Below, piece by piece: positions 1 to 5,100 of a DNA stretch of 7,041 nucleotides. The translations under genes and the position numbers were made by a program. Origin of the DNA: Fretibacterium sp. GTDB taxonomy: Bacteria > Synergistota > Synergistia > Synergistales > Aminobacteriaceae. Position 1 is the first letter of the stretch; each line of letters begins with the position of its first letter. The notes below the pieces were generated by a model. That model was given only the letters and a program-made list of their open reading frames with translations. It made no database searches and was not told the DNA's origin. The stretch is from the NCBI GenBank assembly GCA_016280565.1, contig JAEEGY010000025.1:1-7041 (forward strand), read 5' to 3'.

Positions 1-1
1 A

Positions 2-205
2 AACGGCCTGCATGCGTCAGGAGCTACTCTGGCGGAGCTGACGGAGATACTGCGGTCATGCGGCGCCTTCTGCGCGCTGAACCTTGACGGCGGCGGCTCA
101 ACAGAGCTCATCGTGAATGGAAAGCTCTACAACTCCCCCTCTGAGGGCAAGGAGCGGTCCATCAGCTATGGGCTGGGTGCCAGGGCACGGGAGGAAGCTT
201 ATTAA
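2..205 (+). CDS. Phosphodiester glycosidase (NAGPA) domain protein, C-terminal end only
   Basis: This is the 3' end of a gene entering from the left edge: 67 codons and a TAA stop, open in frame from base 2. The fragment contains LNLDGGGST, then VNGKLYNSPSEGKER and a final SISYGLGA. This matches the C-terminal signature of the NAGPA / phosphodiester glycosidase family (roughly NLDGGGS-x-VNG-x-PS-G-ER-x-NAL). Family members cleave sugar-phosphodiester bonds. Bacterial ones are usually exported or envelope-anchored and are thought to act on cell-wall or exopolysaccharide linkages. The Asp and Gly cluster lies in the active-site region of the family. No signal peptide or substrate can be judged because the N-terminus is outside the window. 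No T-tailed terminator follows directly; an inverted repeat starts 8 bases after the stop. The family call is firm, the substrate unknown. Confidence 0.88.
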   Translation, partial: NGLHASGATLAELTEILRSCGAFCALNLDGGGSTELIVNGKLYNSPSEGKERSISYGLGARAREEAY

Positions 206-212
206 AGAACTC

Positions 213-249
213 CCCCGTCAATTTCTCAAGTTACGGAAAATTGACGGGG
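213..249. repeat. 12-bp perfect inverted repeat between genes
   Basis: CCCCGTCAATTT (213-224) and its exact complement AAATTGACGGGG (238-249) are separated by 13 bases. As RNA this is a stable hairpin, but the + strand bases that follow are CAAGAGGCGG, not a T-tract, so it is not a typical intrinsic terminator for the gene to the left. The right arm contains TTGACG and lies just upstream of an extended -10 element (266-274). An operator for a dimeric regulator of the downstream gene is therefore as likely as a weak or factor-dependent terminator. Confidence 0.6.
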
Positions 250-265
250 CAAGAGGCGGTTTATG

Positions 266-274
266 TGTTACAAT
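266..274 (+). promoter_or_regulatory. Extended -10 promoter for the small secreted protein gene
   Basis: TGTTACAAT fits the extended -10 pattern TGn-TAnAAT. The nearest -35-like hexamer, TTGACG (241-246), is 22 bases upstream of the hexamer, too far for normal spacing, so the extended -10 would carry most of the recognition. Transcription would start near 281 and leave a leader of about 80 nt before the ATG at 360. The call is inferred from pattern only. Confidence 0.45.
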
Positions 275-288
275 ACCCAAGGACTGCG

Positions 289-321
289 AGCGTAGGGACA
301 TGACGAAAGTCAGCTTACGCT
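289..321 (+). other. 5'-leader hairpin with a GAAA tetraloop
   Basis: AGCGTA (289-294) pairs with TACGCT (316-321). Inside, TGAC (301-304) pairs with GTCA (309-312) around a GAAA loop, a GNRA tetraloop, with an asymmetric internal loop between the two helices. It lies wholly within the predicted leader of the secreted protein gene and is followed by a T-rich run (322-338) and the Shine-Dalgarno. It could stabilise the mRNA 5' end or be a small cis-regulatory element. It matches no riboswitch class I can recognise. Confidence 0.4.
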
Positions 322-359
322 GTTGTTTCTATTTTATTGAGGAAGGATTGTGCGTTTTT

Positions 360-908
360 ATGAAGAAGTTTGTGTTGTGCGCTTTGCTGTTGGGCCTGAC
401 GGTGGGGGTTGCGTCTCCTGTGCTGGCGTGGGACGCCGCCAAGCAGAAGAATCTGGGGCAGGATCATGTCAAGATGACGTGGTACATTCTTGACTATGGC
501 AAGAACAAGAATGTACCCTATGCCATCGCCAGGAAGTACTACACGAACACGGCTATCAAGGAGGAGACCGTCGACCTGCTGATGTCCAAGTTCGGTCTGT
601 CCCCCGAGGTCGCCGGCAGCCTGTACTTCACCGAGTATGGTTATGAGTACACCCCTGACGGCAAGCAGTTTGCCGTGACCTACCTGCGTCATTATGACAT
701 GCTGGGCAATGAGATCTACGGCACAGTGTACGATGGAAGCAGCGAAGCCGCGAAGAAGACCTTTGCCGCGGTAGACCCCAAGCACGCAGCGGGCAAGGGC
801 GCGTCCTACGCGCTGGGCAAAACCCCCGCAGCGTCTGCCTCTAAGAAGGCCGCGTCGCCTGCGAAGGTCAAGACCTCAACCAAGCGCGTCGTGCGGAAGA
901 AGAAGTAA
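360..908 (+). CDS. Small exported protein of unknown function with a basic Lys/Ala-rich tail
   Basis: 182 residues. I do not recognise the family. Residues 1-23 are a classical Sec signal peptide: MKK, a hydrophobic core, then VLA before W24, so the mature protein should be periplasmic or secreted. Residues 24-140 form a moderately charged, aromatic-rich domain with many Tyr residues (for example YFTEYGYEY near 89-97) that may be a compact fold. Residues 141-182 are a low-complexity tail with 11 Lys, 2 Arg and no acidic residue, ending VVRKKK; this would favour binding to anionic surfaces, polysaccharide or nucleic acid. The ATG at 360 is chosen because GAGGAAGGA (339-347) lies 12 nt upstream and the signal peptide begins here. 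An in-frame ATG at 117 would overlap the preceding gene and add 81 residues of non-protein-like sequence. The gene appears monocistronic: its own promoter in front and a strong terminator behind. Confidence 0.82.
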   Translation: MKKFVLCALLLGLTVGVASPVLAWDAAKQKNLGQDHVKMTWYILDYGKNKNVPYAIARKYYTNTAIKEETVDLLMSKFGLSPEVAGSLYFTEYGYEYTPDGKQFAVTYLRHYDMLGNEIYGTVYDGSSEAAKKTFAAVDPKHAAGKGASYALGKTPAASASKKAASPAKVKTSTKRVVRKKK

Positions 909-932
909 CCCGAGAGGTTACAGACATATAAC

Positions 933-964
933 GAAGGAGCCCGGACATAAGTTCGGGCTCCTTC
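933..964 (+). terminator. Intrinsic terminator between convergent genes
   Basis: GAAGGAGCCCG (933-943) pairs perfectly with CGGGCTCCTTC (954-964). Three further weaker pairs (GAC with GTT) close on an ATAA loop. The + strand tail is AATTATTT, adequate for termination of the secreted protein gene. The hairpin lies 24 bases past that stop and just beyond the 3' end of cheR on the other strand, so it probably also stops minus-strand transcripts, although the tail in that direction (GTTATATG) is weaker. Confidence 0.88.
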
Positions 965-988
965 AATTATTTCTGGATTCTTCCTGCT

Positions 989-1792
989 TTACTTCCTCGT
1001 GTAGAGGAACGGCCCTGCGGATTCAAATCCGATCTTCTGATAGCCAAAGATCTGCTCTGTGGAGCCCACAAGGAAATATCCGCCGGGGGCCAGGGCCTTG
1101 TAGAACTTCTCATAGAGCTTTGCCTTGGTCTCGGCTGTGAAGTAGATGACCACGTTGCGGCACAGGATGAGATCAAAGCCGGAGCCGAAGCTGTCCTCGA
1201 TCATGTTGAAGCGTTTGAAACTCACGCGCCGCTTGATATCCGCATTGACCGTGTAGTTCTCGTTGTCGGTGGTGGTGAAGTACTTCGTCAGGTACTCCTT
1301 GGGCACGTTGATGAGGTTGGGCGTCTTGTTGTACGTTGCCTTCTGCGCAATGGCAAGCGCGCCCTGGTCGATGTCCATCGCCAGCACGGGGACCGTCGTG
1401 TCCAGCCCGCAGACGGCAGAGAGGATAGCCAGGGAATAGGGCTCCTGCCCCGTGGCGCAGCCTGCACTCCACAACTTCAGCCGCCGGCTCTTCCGCTTCT
1501 CGATCAGCTCGGGGATGAGCTTGTCGCGCATCTTCCACCACTGTTCCTTGTTGCGGAAGAACTCCGACACGTTGATGGTCAGGTGGTCCAGGAACTCCCT
1601 GAGCTTCTTCTCGTCGTTCTTCATCGTGTTGAAGTACTCATCATAGCTCTTCACGCCCCAGCGGTTCATCAGCTCGTGGGTGCGCCGGTGGATCTGCTCC
1701 TTGTAGGAGTTCAGATCGATGCCGATGAGCTTCTTCATCTTCGTCTTAAACTCAGCGTAGCCGGGTGAGTTGTACTGGCTTCTCTCTTCCAT
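989..1792 (-). CDS. cheR: Chemotaxis protein methyltransferase CheR
   Basis: 267 residues. CheR uses S-adenosylmethionine to methylate glutamates on methyl-accepting chemotaxis receptors in the cytoplasm, opposing CheB in adaptation. The N-terminal helical domain spans about 1-80 and ends in TINVSEFFRN (72-81), the conserved segment before the catalytic domain. The SAM-binding loop SAGCATGQEPYSLA is at 109-122, the acidic ribose contact MDID at 139-142, FDLILCRNVVIYF at 206-218 and LVGSTEQ at 241-247. Length is close to the usual 270-290. The start is ATG 1792, with GGAGG (1803-1807) 10 nt upstream; a TTG 21 bases earlier overlaps that Shine-Dalgarno and is unlikely. The gene is the last of the minus-strand series, 65 bases after frr with no terminator between, and no other che gene is visible. 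It either shares the frr transcript or has a weak promoter in the AT-rich gap. Confidence 0.96.
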   Translation of the reverse strand: MEERSQYNSPGYAEFKTKMKKLIGIDLNSYKEQIHRRTHELMNRWGVKSYDEYFNTMKNDEKKLREFLDHLTINVSEFFRNKEQWWKMRDKLIPELIEKRKSRRLKLWSAGCATGQEPYSLAILSAVCGLDTTVPVLAMDIDQGALAIAQKATYNKTPNLINVPKEYLTKYFTTTDNENYTVNADIKRRVSFKRFNMIEDSFGSGFDLILCRNVVIYFTAETKAKLYEKFYKALAPGGYFLVGSTEQIFGYQKIGFESAGPFLYTRK

Positions 1793-1825
1793 TTTTCCCT
1801 TTCCTCCAAACAAAGTTTTGTAAGT

Positions 1826-1853
1826 ATGTTAATGAGAAAATTACAAGAGTGAA
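1826..1853 (-). promoter_or_regulatory. Possible weak promoter for cheR
   Basis: In the frr-cheR gap, which is unusually AT-rich for this window, TTCACT (-35, 1848-1853) and TAACAT (-10, 1826-1831) are spaced by 16 bases, each matching consensus at 4 of 6 positions. It could give cheR expression independent of the translation genes. Such matches occur by chance in AT-rich DNA, so this is only a candidate. Confidence 0.2.
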
Positions 1854-1857
1854 GGGC

Positions 1858-2415
1858 TCAGTCCTCCAAAACCTCTTTCTCTTTGACCTTGTAGACCTCG
1901 TCGATCTTCTTGATATAGGAGTCCGTGATGTCCTGAACATCCTTTGTGAGGCTCTTCAGGTCGTCCTCCGTGATCTCAGAGGCTTTCTCCTGCTTCTTCA
2001 GCATTTCAATGGTGTCGCGCCGGCAGTTTCGGATAACAACGCGGGCATCCTCCGCCTTCTTCGCCAGGAGCTTGGTCAGCTCCACGCGGCGCTCGCGGGT
2101 CAGTTCCGGCAGGGTGAGGCGGATGTTTGCCCCGTCGTTCTGAGGGGTCATCCCGATATTGGCAGCCAGGATCGCCTTCTCCATCGCCTTGAGGCTGGAT
2201 TTGTCAAACGGGGCGATCTGCAGCACCCTTCCCTCCGGGACCGTGATGTTCGCGATCTGCTTGATAGGTGTCGGCGTACCGTAGTAATCCATCTTGATCT
2301 CGCTCACCAGGCCCGGATGGGCCCGGCCCGTCCGGATGGAAAGATACTCGCCCTGCAAAAATGTGATGGCCTTGTCCATGTTCTCCCGCAGTGCTTTGAG
2401 CTCGTCCTTCGGCAT
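1858..2415 (-). CDS. frr: Ribosome recycling factor
   Basis: 185 residues, exactly the usual family length. With EF-G it splits the post-termination ribosome so that subunits, mRNA and tRNA are released; it is cytoplasmic and normally essential. Recognisable blocks are SIRTGRAHPGLV (27-38), DYYGTPTPIKQIANITVPEGR (split across 43-63), the start of the second helical part LTRERRVELTKL (105-116), and RNCRRD (129-134), whose Arg132 matches the conserved arginine of the three-helix bundle. The start is ATG 2415, with a GGAGGG Shine-Dalgarno (2422-2427) 6 nt upstream; an upstream in-frame TTG is discarded because it precedes the Shine-Dalgarno. The stop of pyrH is 27 bases before the start, so the two are co-transcribed. 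No key residue is missing. Confidence 0.98.
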   Translation of the reverse strand: MPKDELKALRENMDKAITFLQGEYLSIRTGRAHPGLVSEIKMDYYGTPTPIKQIANITVPEGRVLQIAPFDKSSLKAMEKAILAANIGMTPQNDGANIRLTLPELTRERRVELTKLLAKKAEDARVVIRNCRRDTIEMLKKQEKASEITEDDLKSLTKDVQDITDSYIKKIDEVYKVKEKEVLED

Positions 2416-2442
2416 AACATTCCCTCCTTGTAAAGGCAAATC

Positions 2443-3165
2443 TTATAAAGAAACTTCTTCCACAACCGTGCCCACCGGCTCGTCCCGCACCAGCGCCCCT
2501 ACCAGACACCCCGGCTTTTGTATGTTCAGCACCAGGATGGGGATATGGTTCTCCCGGCAGAGGGAGAAGGCCGAGGCGTCCATCACCTCGATATTTCTCT
2601 GAAGGGCCTCCGTGTAGGTAAGGTGGGGGAAGAATTTAGCGTTTGGGTGGGTCTTGGGGTCGCAGTCGTAGATGCCATCCACCTTTGTCCCCTTCACCAT
2701 GCAGTCGGCCCCTATCTCTGCGGCGCGGAGAGCGGCGGTCGTGTCCGTTGAGAAGAAGGGGTGCCCCGTCCCGGCGGCGAAGATCACCACGCGGCCCTTT
2801 TCCATGTGATGCAGGGCCCGGCGGCGGACATAGGGCTCCGCCACGTCCCGCATCTCGATGGCGGTCTGCACGCGCGCCGGCACGCCCAGCTTCTCCAGCA
2901 CATCCTGAAGCGCCAGGGCGTTGATGACCGTCCCCAGCATCCCCATGTAATCAGCCTGGGCGCGGTCAATGCCCAACTTCTGCACCTCGCGGCCGCGCAG
3001 GATGTTTCCGCCTCCAACCACCAGTGAAAGTGCAATGCCGGCCTTGTGTATCTCCGCCAGCTCCGTGCCGATACGGTGGACTGAGTCAAAATCCAGCCCA
3101 AACTGTTCCGGCCCCGCCAGCACCTCGCCGGAGAGCTTCAGGAGCGCTCGTTTGTATTTTGGCAT
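2443..3165 (-). CDS. pyrH: UMP kinase
   Basis: 240 residues, the standard length for the hexameric bacterial UMP kinase of the amino-acid-kinase fold. It phosphorylates UMP to UDP with ATP, a committed step in making pyrimidine nucleotides. Motifs are LLKLSGEVLAG (8-18), the phosphate-binding GGGNILRG (51-58), DYMGMLGTVINALALQ (72-87), GTGHPFFSTDTTAALRA (132-148; His where many relatives have Asn), and TKVDGIYDCDP (160-170), the nucleotide-binding segment. The start is ATG 3165, with GGAGGGG (3172-3178) 6 nt upstream. The upstream in-frame extension runs back into the terminator after tsf and is not protein-like. The T-tract of that terminator ends only 27 nt before this start, so expression must involve read-through from tsf or a promoter inside tsf. 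Confidence 0.98.
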   Translation of the reverse strand: MPKYKRALLKLSGEVLAGPEQFGLDFDSVHRIGTELAEIHKAGIALSLVVGGGNILRGREVQKLGIDRAQADYMGMLGTVINALALQDVLEKLGVPARVQTAIEMRDVAEPYVRRRALHHMEKGRVVIFAAGTGHPFFSTDTTAALRAAEIGADCMVKGTKVDGIYDCDPKTHPNAKFFPHLTYTEALQRNIEVMDASAFSLCRENHIPILVLNIQKPGCLVGALVRDEPVGTVVEEVSL

Positions 3166-3192
3166 CTGACACCCCTCCCTCTGCAGAACACT

Positions 3193-3224
3193 AAAAAAGG
3201 CTCCGGCGCGAGAGTGGCCGGAGC
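3193..3224 (-). terminator. Intrinsic terminator or attenuator between tsf and pyrH
   Basis: Read on the minus strand, GCTCCGGC and GCCGGAGC form an 8-bp GC-rich stem (3217-3224 with 3200-3207) around a 9-nt loop, followed by C and six T's (3193-3198). This is a textbook intrinsic terminator shape. It begins about 17 bases after the tsf stop. Because pyrH starts 27 nt after the T-run with only its Shine-Dalgarno in between, this structure probably lowers rather than abolishes transcription of pyrH-frr-cheR. Confidence 0.88.
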
Positions 3225-3240
3225 TTCTCATTCTTTCTGA

Positions 3241-4059
3241 TTATTCCCCGATGGAGAAACGGGCAAAACGCTTGACGGTGACGGACTTGCCCAGCAGGTC
3301 CTTAATCTTCTTGTCTCCGTCGCGGATGTACTCCTGTTCCACCAGACACGCTGTTTCATAGTACTTGCGCAGCTTGCCCTCGATGATCTTGTCCAGACGG
3401 TCGGCGGGCTTGCCCTCGTCAAGAAGCTGCTGGCGATAAACTGCGCGTTCCCGCTCCAAAACGTCCTCCGGCACGTCCTCCCGCTTGACATAGGCGGGGT
3501 TCATGGCCGCGACCTGCATACAGACGGAGTGTCCCAGCTCGGCAAACGCCGCGTCGTTCGACGCGGGGGCCAGCTCCAGCAGGACGCCCACCTTGAAGTT
3601 GTTGTGCACGTACTGGAAGACACAGCTGCCGTCCGCCACATAACGGGCAAAGCGCTTCACCACGATGTTCTCACCCAGCTTGGCGATGGTGGCCGTCACC
3701 TGAGCCTTGATGGGCTCAGAAAGGGCGTTCACGTCCGCCGGGTTTTTCTCTGCGATCTCCTTGACGATGGCGCGCCCCAGATCGTTGAACTCGTCCGTCT
3801 TGGCCACGAAGTCCGTCTCGCTGTTCAGCTCCAGCAGGACGCCCAGCTTGCCGTCCTCGCTCACGCACTGGAAGATGCGTCCGTCGCTGGCCGTGCGCTC
3901 CGCCTTCTTGGCAGCCTTGGCCAGGCCCTTCTCGCGAAGGTAGTCGATGGCCTTCTCCATGTCCCCGCCCGTCTCGGCCAGGGCCTTCTTGCAGTCCATC
4001 ATGCCGGAGCCCGTGCGTTCACGGAGCTCCTTCACCACTGCGGCAGTAATCTCAGCCAT
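3241..4059 (-). CDS. tsf: Elongation factor Ts
   Basis: 272 residues, slightly shorter than the 283 of E. coli. EF-Ts is the nucleotide exchange factor that reloads EF-Tu with GTP. The N-terminal UBA-like domain (about 1-55) contains VKELRERTGSGMMDCKKAL. The core carries the hallmark TDFVAKTDEF (82-91), whose Asp-Phe disrupts the EF-Tu magnesium site. Two related core halves are visible: KLGVLLEL at 71-78 and KVGVLLEL at 156-163, with VKRFAR repeated at 134-139 and 262-267. This fits the known internal duplication of the dimerisation domain. The start is ATG 4059, only 4 nt after the rpsB stop; its Shine-Dalgarno (GGAGG, 4069-4073) lies inside the last codons of rpsB, which suggests translational coupling. 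An intrinsic terminator follows. Confidence 0.98.
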   Translation of the reverse strand: MAEITAAVVKELRERTGSGMMDCKKALAETGGDMEKAIDYLREKGLAKAAKKAERTASDGRIFQCVSEDGKLGVLLELNSETDFVAKTDEFNDLGRAIVKEIAEKNPADVNALSEPIKAQVTATIAKLGENIVVKRFARYVADGSCVFQYVHNNFKVGVLLELAPASNDAAFAELGHSVCMQVAAMNPAYVKREDVPEDVLERERAVYRQQLLDEGKPADRLDKIIEGKLRKYYETACLVEQEYIRDGDKKIKDLLGKSVTVKRFARFSIGE

Positions 4060-4063
4060 CGTC

Positions 4064-4891
4064 TTAGTCCTCCTTATCGGTGTCGTCCACGTTGCCCTCG
4101 TAGGCCTCATGCAGACGCTCGCGGACGGCAATCAGGTCCTCCTCCGCAACGTCTATCGCCTCCGCTGCCTCTTCTTCGGCGGCATCGGTGTCAGGCGCGG
4201 TGTCGTCCTCGCCCTGACGGCCCTCAATGACGGCGTTGGCCATGAGCCCCGTGATGAGCTTGATGGCACGGATGGCGTCGTCGTTGCCGGGGATGGGGTA
4301 GTCGATGACCTCGGGGTCGCAGTTCGTGTCCACGATGGAGACGACGGGGATGCCCAGCCTGCGCGCCTCGGCGATGGCGTTCTCCTCACGGCGCGGGTCG
4401 ATAAGGAAGATAGCGTCAGGAATGGCGTTCATCTTGGCGATGCCGCCCAGGTACTTCTCTAACTTTGTCTGCTCCTTGCGAAGAGCGGCGGTCTCCTTCT
4501 TGTTGAAGTTGTCCCAGGTGCCCTCTTCATCGTACTTGCGGAGCTCCAGCATACGCTGGACGCGCTTGCGGATGGTGGGGAAGTTCGTCATCAGACCGCC
4601 CAGCCAGCGCTGATTGATGAAATACTGCCCGCAGCGCGTGGCCTCGTCACGGATGGTCTCCTGGGCCTGGCGCTTTGTGCCGACGAACAGGATGTGCCCG
4701 CCCGCCGCGACGGTCTCACGGATGAAGTTATAAGCCCTGTCCAGACCCTTCACGGTCTTCTGCAGGTCGATGATGTAGACCCCGTTGCGCTCCGTGAAGA
4801 TGTAGGGCTTCATCTTCGGGTTCCAGCGGCGCGTCTGATGCCCAAAGTGGACGCCGCACTCCAACAACTGCTTCATGCTCACAACTGCCAA
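4064..4891 (-). CDS. rpsB: 30S ribosomal protein S2, TTG start, acidic C-terminal tail
   Basis: 275 residues. S2 joins late in 30S assembly, near the platform, and is contacted by S1 in many bacteria. Family blocks are [20 protein letters not shown] (6-25), YIIDLQKTV (39-47), [12 protein letters not shown] (93-104), a coiled-coil insert rich in Lys and Glu (about 105-150), and [32 protein letters not shown] (split across 162-193). The core ends near residue 225; the remaining 50 residues include 21 Asp or Glu and only 3 Lys or Arg, a tail not present in E. coli S2 (241 residues). The start is TTG 4891: GGGAGG (4900-4905) lies 8 nt upstream, and the resulting [10 protein letters not shown] is how many S2 proteins begin. 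The ATG five codons later has no suitable Shine-Dalgarno. It is first in the translation cluster and has its own promoter and structured leader. Confidence 0.97.
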   Translation of the reverse strand: MAVVSMKQLLECGVHFGHQTRRWNPKMKPYIFTERNGVYIIDLQKTVKGLDRAYNFIRETVAAGGHILFVGTKRQAQETIRDEATRCGQYFINQRWLGGLMTNFPTIRKRVQRMLELRKYDEEGTWDNFNKKETAALRKEQTKLEKYLGGIAKMNAIPDAIFLIDPRREENAIAEARRLGIPVVSIVDTNCDPEVIDYPIPGNDDAIRAIKLITGLMANAVIEGRQGEDDTAPDTDAAEEEAAEAIDVAEEDLIAVRERLHEAYEGNVDDTDKED

Positions 4892-5063
4892 TTTTCCAAC
4901 CTCCCAAAGGTTTGACCTCCGCCCACACGGTTGTCCGGCTCTTCATCCCATCAGGTGAATGGAACACCTCTGGCCACATCGAAGCTCAGGGGGCCGCTTT
5001 GCCCCCCTGAAACCCCCGCCGGCGCATGGACGTGCGTTATTATGCCGGGAAACCCGGCACATC
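4892..5063 (-). promoter_or_regulatory. Structured rpsB leader, candidate S2 autoregulatory RNA
   Basis: About 170 nt separate the predicted transcription start from the rpsB TTG. On the minus strand the leader can form three hairpins before the Shine-Dalgarno region: a 7-bp stem with a 3-nt loop (5043-5059), an 8-bp GC-rich stem (4986-4993 with 5003-5010) and a 5-bp stem with a 7-nt loop (4953-4957 with 4965-4969). A fourth involves the Shine-Dalgarno itself. None has a T-tract, so they are not terminators. S2 represses its own operon through the leader in some bacteria (established for E. coli); whether this leader does so is inference. Confidence 0.45.
4898..4912 (-). promoter_or_regulatory. 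Hairpin enclosing the rpsB Shine-Dalgarno
   Basis: On the minus strand AACCT pairs with AGGTT around a TTGGG loop (4908-4912 with 4898-4902). The Shine-Dalgarno GGGAGG (4900-4905) is split between the loop and the 3' arm, so the closed form would hinder ribosome binding. The stem is only 5 bp, a strength that suits switching by a bound protein or a competing structure. Confidence 0.4.
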
Positions 5064-5070
5064 ATTTATA

Positions 5071-5079
5071 AGTATATCA
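5071..5079 (-). promoter_or_regulatory. Extended -10 promoter of the rpsB cluster
   Basis: TGATATACT on the minus strand contains the extended -10 TGn and a TATACT hexamer (5071-5076). No good -35 is present at 16-18 bases. A TTGAGT lies 22 bases upstream at the end of the symporter gene. Transcription should start near 5064, about 170 nt ahead of rpsB and about 37 bases past the symporter stop. No terminator precedes it, so symporter transcripts may also run into rpsB. Confidence 0.6.
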
Positions 5080-5100
5080 CACAGTGCGCTTTTCAGAGAC

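Noticed and set aside
289..321. A cyclic-di-GMP or other known riboswitch
   Set aside because: There is a GAAA-capped helix, but the conserved joining sequences and second helix of the c-di-GMP class are absent, and no other class fits.
117..359. An 81-residue N-terminal extension of the exported protein from an ATG at 117
   Set aside because: It overlaps the end of the glycosidase gene in another frame, has no Shine-Dalgarno, reads through the inverted repeat and promoter, and would hide an obvious signal peptide.
3529..4230. A 233-residue + strand ORF
   Set aside because: It lies opposite tsf and rpsB, whose protein products are unmistakable, and has a composition typical of a reverse-strand shadow.
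4986..5027. A 13-residue leader peptide (ATG 5027 to TGA) in the rpsB leader
   Set aside because: No Shine-Dalgarno precedes it, and it coincides with the GC-rich hairpin; there is no run of regulatory codons and no terminator downstream.
5043..5059. An intrinsic terminator for the symporter gene
   Set aside because: The 7-bp stem is followed by TAATAACG rather than a T-run and lies downstream of the predicted rpsB promoter, so it is treated as part of the rpsB leader.
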